From JAZDKP01 sp043802925 (lineage in GTDB: Bacteria > Fibrobacterota > OXYB2-FULL-49-7 > JAEUSG01): a DNA stretch of 10,369 bases. The stretch spans positions 1-10,369 of the forward strand of contig JAZDKP010000138.1 in the NCBI GenBank assembly GCA_043802925.1, given 5' to 3'. Position 1 is the first letter of the stretch. Every line of letters begins with the position of its first letter. Shown here piece by piece: positions 1 through 6,161 of this stretch. The translations under genes were made by a program, and so were the position numbers. The notes beneath the pieces were generated by a model. It searched no databases, was not told the DNA's origin, and saw nothing but the letters and a program-made list of their open reading frames with translations.

Positions 1-1
1 T

Positions 2-799
2 GCCATGCTGCTTTGCAGGAAAAAATATAATCTGAATCTCCTTGGCGCCAACTTCAATCACGGTTTTCAGACCGATATCGCGGTTGCGAACCTGAAGCAA
101 CTCAGCGAACGGTTGAACGTTCCCATTACCACGGTTACTCCGGACTTCAATGTCCTGTACCGTTTGTACCGGGAATTTCTCATCAAGACCGGTGATTTTT
201 GCACACCCTGTTGCCAGGGATGTTGCCGGGCCGGGTTTATCGTAGCAAGGCAAAACCGCATACGAACCATTTTTCACGGCGGGGTTTCCGGTTCGCGGGT
301 TGAGTTCAACGTTCTGGGCATGCTTCGGCACCATTATGAACGAGTGATGAAAGTAATTGGTACATCGTATCGTGCTTCGGAGTTGGAAAGGTTGCTGGCG
401 CCCACACAAGAAATTCAGGATTTCAGTTTGGTTTCCCTGCCTCAATACGAAGAATGGGATGAAAGAAAAATCATCCGCCGGCTGAAGGACGAAATGGGAT
501 GGCAAGCCCTGCCCGACGGCCGTACGCGTCATGTGGACTGCATCGTCGCGGATGTGAGCGATCACTTGTTACAAAAAAAGTTCGGTTTCTCGAAGCAATG
601 GATGGCGATTTCAGCGAACCTCCGGGCGGGCTTTTTGGATGTCGAGGAGGGGCATCAAATAATAAAATATCAGGAAGCGCACATTGCCGAAGAACCCAAA
701 GAAGCCATGGACTATTTGCTCGAGAAACTGAAGCTGACCCGTAAAGAAGTTTATGCCTTGCCGTATTATAAAAGCCGCCCTGTCTTCGTTCGCCTATAA
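2..799 (+). CDS. PP-loop ATPase, N-acetyl sugar amidotransferase-like (5' truncated)
   Basis: The frame is open to the left edge, so the true start and the expected SGGKDS-type ATP-binding loop lie upstream; the first ATG at base 5 is probably internal. About 265 residues remain. They match the pattern of PP-loop sugar amidotransferases (WbpG / TIGR03573 type): an N-H-G-F-Q segment after a short beta strand, then FLIKTGDFC with a cysteine cluster, an F-H-G-G turn, a WDE..I...L..E.GW segment, an H-V-D-C motif and a GFS..W....LRAGF segment near the end. Such enzymes use ATP to transfer an amino group to a nucleotide-linked or lipid-linked sugar in surface-glycan synthesis. This is known for the family; the substrate here cannot be told. 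The cluster CTPCCQGCC (residues 66-74 counted from base 5) is unusually cysteine-rich. Related PP-loop enzymes such as tRNA thiolases remain possible. The gene is more AT-rich than the right half of the window and converges with the minus-strand cluster. Confidence 0.62.
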   Translation, partial: AMLLCRKKYNLNLLGANFNHGFQTDIAVANLKQLSERLNVPITTVTPDFNVLYRLYREFLIKTGDFCTPCCQGCCRAGFIVARQNRIRTIFHGGVSGSRVEFNVLGMLRHHYERVMKVIGTSYRASELERLLAPTQEIQDFSLVSLPQYEEWDERKIIRRLKDEMGWQALPDGRTRHVDCIVADVSDHLLQKKFGFSKQWMAISANLRAGFLDVEEGHQIIKYQEAHIAEEPKEAMDYLLEKLKLTRKEVYALPYYKSRPVFVRL

Positions 800-811
800 C
801 CGTACGACTAT

Positions 812-836
812 GTTCGAATCCCCGCCGCCTAAGCCA
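812..836 (+). other. tRNA/tmRNA 3'-end-like fragment, possible attachment-site remnant
   Basis: Thirteen bases after the stop of the PP-loop gene the sequence GTTCGAATCCCCGCCGCC appears, followed shortly by CCA. It resembles the T-loop, 3' T-stem and acceptor strand of a tRNA or tmRNA. The 5' T-stem strand is missing: the bases before TTCGAAT read CTATG and do not pair with CCCCG. It is therefore not an intact RNA gene. Fragments like this are typical of the far end of an integrated element, but the match is short and may be chance. Confidence 0.15.
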
Positions 837-839
837 GGT

Positions 840-959
840 TCACCACCTGTCCGATGGATTGGAAGGGGGGTTGACGATTGGATTCTTTTGGGTGCAGCCA
901 AAGTACATCAAGACCGGAACGATGACTGCAACCGACTTCATGAGAAAAACCCGTTTCAT
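840..959 (-). CDS. 39-aa lipoprotein-like small peptide
   Basis: This short frame is preceded by GGAGG four bases before its ATG, one of the best ribosome binding sites in the window. The product opens MKRVFLMK, has a hydrophobic stretch (VAVIVPVLMYFG), then a cysteine at residue 22 followed by a polar, proline- and asparagine-rich tail (TQKNPIVNPPSNPSDRW). That is the layout of a lipoprotein signal peptide with a very short mature part. The residues before the cysteine (Y-F-G) depart from the usual L-A/S-G/A lipobox, so lipidation is uncertain. It lies 45 bases downstream of the sorting-domain protein on the same strand and is probably the last gene of that transcript. It may instead be the 5' remnant of a longer lipoprotein gene lost at this boundary. 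No family is recognised. Confidence 0.5.
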   Translation of the reverse strand: MKRVFLMKSVAVIVPVLMYFGCTQKNPIVNPPSNPSDRW

Positions 960-1004
960 AGAACCTCCAATCTTCAGACCCAGAAACATTCCTTTCGCAC
1001 CACA

Positions 1005-2669
1005 CTACTTCTGCAACAGCACCCGCTTGACGAACCGCTTGGAACCCACGACCGCCTTCACAATGTAAAGCCCGCTCGGCCGGTGGGTCGCGTTCCATGT
1101 GACGCTGTTCCCCGTGAGGTCCTTGAACCCCGCGATACGCTGCCCTTTAAGGTCATAGAGGGTGATGGAGGCGTTCCGGGACGGATTGCTGAACCGGATT
1201 TCCGTGGAGGGATTGAACGGGTTGGGAAGAACCGTGAGTCCTTCGGCAGCCACCGCGTCCTTTTTCTGTTCAATGGCAACCGGCACGAGTGCAATCTCCA
1301 GCGTCTGCGGTTTAATGAAACGGTTCAGCCGGACTACGCCGCGCTGGGTCAGGTAGTTCCCACTCCCGTAATAATAGGCGTTGTACACATAATCGATGAA
1401 GGGATTGAGTGACAGCGCGGAAAAGAGCGCCTTGCCATCGCTTCCGGTGGTGCCGGAATAGTGGGTGATCCGACCCAGACCGGTGTCGGCCTGCGCCTTT
1501 GCCATGATGTCATACATGGGACAAATGGCCACCTCCCGTCCCGGGGAAAGCGATACGTAGACGCTTTCCATGGGCGCGCCGCTGTTCGTTACCCGCACTT
1601 CCAGATCGTTTTCCGCAAGGAGGCTGTCTTCAATCAGTTCGAACGACAGCGATTTGACCGGCGGCAGACTTTTCGTGCTTTCATAAGTATTTGTATATAC
1701 CCTCTGACCCTGGTATCCGGCGAGCGAGACCATGACCAGGAAGTCCGTGTGGTTGTCCGGGAGCGTCAGGCTGAACTGGCCCAGCGAATCCGAAACCGTG
1801 CGCAACGTTTCGGCCGGCAGCGGGTCCATGCCCCACGTGCAGGCGGGCGCGGCCACCGCGATTACGGCGGCGCCTTTGAGGACGGAAAGGCGGATATAAT
1901 CCAGCCGCGGGTCGATCATTTCCGTCACCCGACCGTTCACAATGAGCGGGTTTGTGACGACAATGCTGCCGACAAAGACCGAGTCCTCGATGTAGACACT
2001 GTAGGAACCGGCCGCCAGCTTATGGAGCGAAAAGAGGGGCCCATATTTTATCGTATCCAGGCAGGCCATGAGCGTCATGTTCGGATGTTCCGTGTACGAC
2101 AGGCGGATGCAGGTCGAATCAACAACCGCGGAAACGCCCGTATAAGATGGCGGGCAGGCCCAGTTGACCGTCTGTCCCACAATCAGTTTGAGCGTAATAC
2201 TGTCGTCGGCCACCGGATAGACCGGAAGCGTGGACAGGATAGGATAAATTCGGAAACTTCCGAGCAACGTCTGCGGATCGATTGGAAACGGGCCAATGAC
2301 GCCGAGTTGCGCCATGTTATCGATCACATTCAAATAAGCCTGGTAGGAACCGGCCTTGTCAAAGACAAACACCGTATCGTACTGCGCATCAAAGATGGGA
2401 AAGGTCAGGTCGAGGGGGACCGGGCCGGGAAGCGTGCCTTCCGCGTCAAGGATGAGGGAATCGCCCGAAACGTGGATGCCGGAAATGTTGCACCCCGTCA
2501 GCGACAATCCCACGGCTTGGCCGCAAAGCGGCGTACCGGTGACGACCGGCGTACTGAGTGTTTCGCTGAAGGTGATGGTGGGCGTGGGATCATAGCCGGG
2601 ATAAATAATTCGCTGCGCGTGCACGGCGATAAACGCGAGCAGGAGAATAAAAACGGACAGGTTTTTCAT
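1005..2669 (-). CDS. Secreted surface protein with type IX-like C-terminal sorting domain
   Basis: 554 aa. The start is set by GGAGG six bases before the ATG at 2669 and by a clear signal peptide: MKNLSVF, hydrophobic core LLLAFIAVHA, probable cleavage near A-Q-R. An upstream in-frame ATG only adds an arginine-rich, non-signal leader and was rejected. The body is beta-rich. Roughly residues 250-420 contain carboxypeptidase-regulatory-like or Ig-like segments, seen in phrases such as VNGRVTEMIDP, DSLGQFSLTLPDN and GSDGKALFSALSLNP. The last ~77 residues form a FlgD-Ig/sorting-type domain: VLPNPFNPSTEIRF, then SITLYDLKGQRI, then SGLYIVKAV and a basic end. In FCB bacteria such tails direct export through the type IX system and surface attachment. 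No catalytic domain is seen, so an adhesin or structural role is an inference. It follows the lipoprotein gene by 13 bases, so co-transcription is likely. Confidence 0.82.
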   Translation of the reverse strand: MKNLSVFILLLAFIAVHAQRIIYPGYDPTPTITFSETLSTPVVTGTPLCGQAVGLSLTGCNISGIHVSGDSLILDAEGTLPGPVPLDLTFPIFDAQYDTVFVFDKAGSYQAYLNVIDNMAQLGVIGPFPIDPQTLLGSFRIYPILSTLPVYPVADDSITLKLIVGQTVNWACPPSYTGVSAVVDSTCIRLSYTEHPNMTLMACLDTIKYGPLFSLHKLAAGSYSVYIEDSVFVGSIVVTNPLIVNGRVTEMIDPRLDYIRLSVLKGAAVIAVAAPACTWGMDPLPAETLRTVSDSLGQFSLTLPDNHTDFLVMVSLAGYQGQRVYTNTYESTKSLPPVKSLSFELIEDSLLAENDLEVRVTNSGAPMESVYVSLSPGREVAICPMYDIMAKAQADTGLGRITHYSGTTGSDGKALFSALSLNPFIDYVYNAYYYGSGNYLTQRGVVRLNRFIKPQTLEIALVPVAIEQKKDAVAAEGLTVLPNPFNPSTEIRFSNPSRNASITLYDLKGQRIAGFKDLTGNSVTWNATHRPSGLYIVKAVVGSKRFVKRVLLQK

Positions 2670-2682
2670 GGAGGGCCTCCGG

Positions 2683-3507
2683 TTATGGGTCGGTATTGTT
2701 TTCGAGTGCGTATATGATTTTGAACGAGTTGACCGTAGTGGAAACCGTATCGAACGCGCGGACAGACGTATTGACGACCGTGGACCCCGAAAGTGGCGCG
2801 GTCCCACGGCCACCGTAAATGACTGCCAAATCAGCACTCGAGGTCACAATAAAGGACATAATGGGCCGGAGGGTGTCGCAGACAAGGACCGAGGTGGCCC
2901 CAACGATAGAATCCTGCATTCCAATTCCAGTCATAATCGGCAGGCTCTTTATGGAAAAATAATAGTTCCCGACCGGAACGCTGCTGAACGCAAACGCGCC
3001 GTCCGTTTCCACGGTATCGTGGTACGGCGTGCCGACCAAGCCGAGGACAAGCCGGGACGGGACGGACCTGACCGTGTCGCGAATTGTGCCGCGGATGTTC
3101 TGTGTGGCGAAAAGCTGAAGATAGCCAAGATGCACAAGGGAATCGTTTGCGCGGTAATTAAAATAACCGGAGAACCGTTTTTGCCCGTTGAATTCGAGGA
3201 TGAGGCTGTAGTGGCCGGAGGTCATAGCGGGGAAACGGAAATTACCGTTGTTGTCGGCAACCGTGATTGCGGCCTGCGACCAGATATAGTCAATGCTCCC
3301 GGGCGCAGGGATACTATCCTTGATTTGGTAGAGCACGACCGATGCGCCTACGGCCAGGCTGGCAGGGCCGTTCAAGCCGGGTTGCCAGAGCACGGTGCCC
3401 GTGAGCGCGTTCGGGGACTCGGAACCCGAACCCGCGATGTCAGGACCCGTACCGCACGAAGTCAGGAACAGGCACAAGCATATAAGAAGCGCGGACAACC
3501 GGTTCAT
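2683..3507 (-). CDS. Lipoprotein with carboxypeptidase-regulatory-like domains
   Basis: 274 aa. The start at 3507 has GAGGA six bases upstream, and its ATG overlaps the stop of the preceding small gene as ATGA. The signal peptide is typical of a lipoprotein: MNRLSALLICLCLF, then the lipobox L15-T16-S17-C18, followed by a short glycine/serine linker. The mature part shows two beta-sandwich repeats of the carboxypeptidase-regulatory type, about residues 34-110 (ALTGTVLW ... NNGNFRFPAMTSGHYSLIL) and about 128-190 (IRGTIRDTV ... DGAFAFSSVPVGNYYFSI). These folds usually serve for binding or spacing rather than catalysis. The C-terminal ~70 residues are not recognised. Family knowledge suggests an outer-membrane-anchored lipoprotein. 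Its position between the regulator and the surface protein suggests a shared envelope task, which is inferred. Other frames starting at 3618 or 3740 only add non-signal sequence. Confidence 0.8.
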   Translation of the reverse strand: MNRLSALLICLCLFLTSCGTGPDIAGSGSESPNALTGTVLWQPGLNGPASLAVGASVVLYQIKDSIPAPGSIDYIWSQAAITVADNNGNFRFPAMTSGHYSLILEFNGQKRFSGYFNYRANDSLVHLGYLQLFATQNIRGTIRDTVRSVPSRLVLGLVGTPYHDTVETDGAFAFSSVPVGNYYFSIKSLPIMTGIGMQDSIVGATSVLVCDTLRPIMSFIVTSSADLAVIYGGRGTAPLSGSTVVNTSVRAFDTVSTTVNSFKIIYALENNTDP

Positions 3508-3599
3508 TTCAGGTCCTCGTTTGAGCTGAACTGAAAAAAACAGCAGCAGGAGGCGAACAGCCCGAAAATATACATGATGAGATTTTGCCGGGCCGTCAT
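3504..3599 (-). CDS. 31-aa cysteine-rich single-span membrane peptide
   Basis: This tiny frame starts at the ATG at 3599, which overlaps the TGA of the regulator gene (ATGA), with GGAG seven bases upstream inside the regulator's end. Its own TGA overlaps the ATG of the lipoprotein gene, again as ATGA. The double four-base overlap is strong evidence of translational coupling. The peptide has a basic N-terminus (MTARQN), a hydrophobic segment (LIMYIFGLFA) leading into S-C-C-C-F-F, and a polar acidic tail (SSNEDLK), as expected for a small inner-membrane peptide; the A-S-C could also serve as a weak lipobox. The lipoprotein's ribosome binding site lies inside it, so its translation may control that of the lipoprotein. 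No family is recognised. It might be only a coupling leader rather than a functional product. Confidence 0.5.
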   Translation of the reverse strand: MTARQNLIMYIFGLFASCCCFFQFSSNEDLK

Positions 3600-4447
3600 G
3601 ACTGCGCTCCGTTTCCACTCAACGGGAAATATTGAAAATTGAGCTGAAAGACCTCTTCCGCGGTGCGCGTATCGTTGGCCGCATACTGTAAGACGCTCTT
3701 TTTGAATTCGCGGATCATGTTTTTTATTTCCACGGCGCATTCTTTGGAGATACCCAGCGTCAGTCCGCTCACTTCGCGCTGTTCCTGCGCGTGCCGTTCA
3801 ATGGCCTCGCGTCCGAGGTCGATCATGCTGCGGTTGAAGTTGCGGATGGAGAGCGTGGTGACATCGGGGTCCACTTCGAGTTTGGGTGAATCCTGTTTGA
3901 GCGTGCCGTCCTCTTTGCGGACGAGGAGCCCGAGACGGAGCAGCAGGTCCACGGCCTTGCGCGCTTCGGCAGGCGTGATGCGCGGGTTGAGCCGGCCCGC
4001 GATCCATTCGGCATCGTCCTTGAAACCCGGCGTGGCAGCCAGTTCGCGGATGGCGCTGTTGTACCAGTTGGAATAATACTCGAACTGCTCGGAGGTCAGG
4101 GTCTTGCCCTTCTTGGAATTCTGGATTTTGGAAAGCGCCTGGTAATAACGGGTCTTTTCCGCCTCGGTTTCACTCTGGTTGAAATAGACAAGGTGGGTGA
4201 AATATTCAGTCTCGCTTTTATTGAGCTTAAAGCCCGATGCGACTTTGATGATACTCGACTGGGTCAGGTTCTTTTTGCCGTCCACGATTTCTTTTAACGC
4301 GCTGGGAGAGGCCAAACCGGACTTCTGCGAAAAATAACGGAAGGTGAAATGACGGTTCAGCGTCTTATTATATAGAAAGAGCTCTTTCAGAAATTTCCTG
4401 AAATCGTGGTATTTGAAAATAGAAGGGGACTGCTTTTTGGGCCTCAT
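3596..4447 (-). CDS. TIGR02147/DUF4423-family regulator
   Basis: 283 aa. The N-terminus (SIFKYHDFRKFLKELF, residues 9-24) matches the usual opening of this family, which supports the ATG at 4447 even though no Shine-Dalgarno sequence is visible. Residues ~38-75 form a helix-turn-helix-like segment (FSQKSGLASPSALKEIVDG) followed by LNKSETEYFTHLVYFNQ, a family hallmark. The C-terminal half (~120-275) is helical and carries the DUF4423-like pattern: WYNSAIREL, ITPAEARKAVDLLLRLGLL, the turn VRKEDGTLK, and the terminal VFQLNFQYFPLS. The family is abundant in Fibrobacter and is thought to be regulatory, often beside lipoprotein or surface-protein genes; its ligand is not known to me. Here it is the first gene of the minus-strand cluster and is coupled to the 31-aa peptide. 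Control of its own divergent promoter region is inferred. Confidence 0.8.
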   Translation of the reverse strand: MRPKKQSPSIFKYHDFRKFLKELFLYNKTLNRHFTFRYFSQKSGLASPSALKEIVDGKKNLTQSSIIKVASGFKLNKSETEYFTHLVYFNQSETEAEKTRYYQALSKIQNSKKGKTLTSEQFEYYSNWYNSAIRELAATPGFKDDAEWIAGRLNPRITPAEARKAVDLLLRLGLLVRKEDGTLKQDSPKLEVDPDVTTLSIRNFNRSMIDLGREAIERHAQEQREVSGLTLGISKECAVEIKNMIREFKKSVLQYAANDTRTAEEVFQLNFQYFPLSGNGAQS

Positions 4448-4518
4448 ACAGTAATAAGATAAGGTAAAACAGCCGGGAAAGCAACATAAATTATCATAAA
4501 ACGTTCTCCGTGGCGTAC

Positions 4519-4547
4519 ATAATCAATCGCAACTGTTTTATTATCAA
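4519..4547 (-). promoter_or_regulatory. Candidate sigma-70-type promoter for the minus-strand cluster
   Basis: Reading the minus strand, TTGATA (complement of 4542-4547) and GATTAT (complement of 4519-4524) are separated by 17 bases. They match five and four of six consensus positions. A start of transcription near 4512 would give a leader of about 65 bases before the regulator ATG. The region is AT-rich overall, so chance matches are likely, and sigma factors of this phylum may prefer other sequences. Confidence 0.3.
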
Positions 4548-4585
4548 CATGATGCGTATTTATGGAACAGCCGATATGGCTATAT

Positions 4586-4597
4586 TGGCGTACGCCA
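4586..4597. promoter_or_regulatory. 12-bp perfect palindrome, candidate operator
   Basis: TGGCGTACGCCA is perfectly self-complementary and lies in the divergent region between the regulator and the ceramidase-like gene. Its left half, TGGCGTAC, occurs again at 4511-4518, 75 bases away and at the predicted transcription start of the minus-strand cluster. Paired sites of this kind often bind a dimeric repressor. The regulator encoded next door is one candidate, which is only inference. Confidence 0.3.
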
Positions 4598-4622
4598 TTG
4601 CCCTACCAAAATTATTCCGTTT

Positions 4623-4650
4623 GCGGGCGCGCGCCAAGGCGCGTGCCTGT
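4623..4650. promoter_or_regulatory. Long GC-rich inverted repeat upstream of the ceramidase-like gene
   Basis: GGCGCGCGCC (4626-4635) and GGCGCGTGCC (4638-4647) are complementary apart from one G-T pair, separated by AA. Three further outer pairs, two of them G-T, extend the stem to 13. In RNA the inner pairs would open to form a loop. A run of seven T (4672-4678) lies 21 bases further on, too far for a standard terminator. It sits 74 bases before the ceramidase-like start and could be a leader structure or a protein-binding site. It stands out sharply in an otherwise AT-rich stretch. Confidence 0.35.
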
Positions 4651-4723
4651 TAGAAAATATCCCAAAATGCCTTTTTTTCCCGCCTTCCCTTTGCCATTCC
4701 GAAAATTTTATATTTCCAAAACC

Positions 4724-6154
4724 ATGAAAGAAAAAATCGAAAGTTTTCAGCTTCGCGGCCTTTGCGCCGCGGCCGGCAGCGTGGACATCACCGACTGCGC
4801 GGACACCACCTATTCCGGTTTTGTCCGGGCCGAGTCCGTTGTCCGCGATCCCGTGCAGATGCGGATGATCCGCTTCACGTCCGCGAACGGCGACGCCCTT
4901 TGGATGAACATGGACGAAACCAACCTGCCCATCCATCCCACGTACGGTTTCCTCGACCGGCTTTCCAAAAAAATTGACATCCCGGTATCCCGCATCATGC
5001 TCTGCCAGACCCACTGCCATTCAGGCCTCAGCTGCTACCGCATCGACTGGGACCGGTTGCTCGACCTCACGGCCCACGGCGTGGCCGGGCTCAAAGGGAA
5101 AGAGCGGCCCGTGGCCTTTGTCTCCGAACGCATCGGCCTCCTGCCCGAAGGGTCCATTGTCAACCGCCGCGTGGCCATCGGTGAAGGACTGGGCGACACC
5201 TGCGTGGTCTTCAACACCCATTGCACGGTGGACATGGAACACCGGGCCCTGGACGCGGGCGGATGGGTCCTGAACGAACTGAAATCAATCGGCGCCTGCG
5301 CTCCGGACGCGGCCGTGCCGGCCGGGAAATTCATGCTCAACCGGCCGGTGGACCGCCGCCTGCACCTGTGGGTGCTGAAGGACGCGGATAAAAACCCCTT
5401 GGCCGCGGTCCTGCGCGCCAATGCACATCCCGTCATGGTAAGCCAGAAATGGGTAAAAAACGTCATCTCCGGTGATTATCCGGCTGTGGCCATGCACAGG
5501 ATTTCCAGCGCCCTCGGCGCCCCCTGTCTTTTCATAAACGGCGCGTTCGGCGACACACGTCCGCTCCAGTCCGAATACAGTTTCGCGGAACGCGATCGCT
5601 TTGGCGCTCTTTGCGCCGAGACCGTGCTTGCGGCGCCCGAACAAAACGTTCCAACGGCCGAATTAAACGGTGCTTTCCTCGAAACATGGATTCCCGTGCG
5701 CGCGGACGTGGGTGCGTCACCCGAAGAGGCCCGGCGCTTGCAGAAAGAGTGCCAGACGCAGGGACCCGCAACGCCGCAGGAAAAAAAGAAACGGAAAGAA
5801 CGGCTGGACGTGTTGAAGCTGACCGTGGAAGACCTCGAAAAACACGGGGAAAGCGCCTTCCTCACTGCCACCGACCTGAGCACAGGCCGCATGCCCGCGC
5901 GTTTTCACGCATGGCGGCTGGGCCCCATGAAACTGGTGACGTTGCCCGGAGAGCCTTTTGTCAAGGTTGCCTCGGACCTGGAGCGGGCCACCGGCGCACT
6001 GGCCGTGGGCGTGACCGACGCCTCTTCGGGCTACCTGCCCGATGTTGAAAGTTTTCCGCGCGGAGGCTACGAACCCACCTGGTGCGCGTTTGACGAACGC
6101 GGGCTCGCTTTAGTGCCGGAAATTGCAGGCAGGGTAGCGGAACAGTTGAAATAA
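4724..6154 (+). CDS. Neutral/alkaline ceramidase-like hydrolase, no signal peptide
   Basis: 476 aa from the ATG at 4724. A longer reading from 4562 adds 54 residues rich in Tyr, Pro and Arg that look like translated control region, so the shorter start is preferred, although no Shine-Dalgarno is visible. The N-terminal ceramidase pattern can be followed: AAAGSVDITD (~15-24), T96-H97-C98-H99-S100-G101 matching the metal-binding H-x-H-S-G of neutral ceramidases, NAHPVMVS (233-240) with a third likely metal histidine, SGDYPAVAM (249-257) and FINGAFGDTRP (270-280). Known ceramidases carry N-x-G-D-V-S-P at that last place with a catalytic serine. Here it reads G-D-T-R-P, so the nucleophile may be altered. 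No signal peptide or membrane segment is seen, and the C-terminal Ig-like domain of true ceramidases seems absent. Family-level annotation as a metal-dependent amide hydrolase is reasonable; the substrate is unknown. It leads the plus-strand run. Confidence 0.72.
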   Translation: MKEKIESFQLRGLCAAAGSVDITDCADTTYSGFVRAESVVRDPVQMRMIRFTSANGDALWMNMDETNLPIHPTYGFLDRLSKKIDIPVSRIMLCQTHCHSGLSCYRIDWDRLLDLTAHGVAGLKGKERPVAFVSERIGLLPEGSIVNRRVAIGEGLGDTCVVFNTHCTVDMEHRALDAGGWVLNELKSIGACAPDAAVPAGKFMLNRPVDRRLHLWVLKDADKNPLAAVLRANAHPVMVSQKWVKNVISGDYPAVAMHRISSALGAPCLFINGAFGDTRPLQSEYSFAERDRFGALCAETVLAAPEQNVPTAELNGAFLETWIPVRADVGASPEEARRLQKECQTQGPATPQEKKKRKERLDVLKLTVEDLEKHGESAFLTATDLSTGRMPARFHAWRLGPMKLVTLPGEPFVKVASDLERATGALAVGVTDASSGYLPDVESFPRGGYEPTWCAFDERGLALVPEIAGRVAEQLK

Positions 6155-6161
6155 CGGACGC

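Noticed and set aside
800..1004. Intrinsic terminator between the convergent genes
   Set aside because: I found no GC-rich stem followed by a T run on either strand in this interval. It is mostly occupied by the 39-aa frame and the RNA-like fragment.
1461..2717. Long plus-strand open frame (418 codons) opposite the surface-protein gene
   Set aside because: The translation is rich in Arg, Asp and His with no domain pattern. It is the antisense shadow of the well-supported minus-strand gene with signal peptide and sorting tail.
3508..3618. Longer lipoprotein start at 3618
   Set aside because: It would place 37 residues ahead of a textbook lipoprotein signal peptide. The ATG at 3507 has its own GAGGA site and the ATGA overlap.
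4562..4723. 54-residue N-terminal extension of the ceramidase-like protein
   Set aside because: It runs through the AT-rich control region and the hairpin, has no ribosome binding site and no signal-peptide character, and the family pattern starts only after the ATG at 4724.
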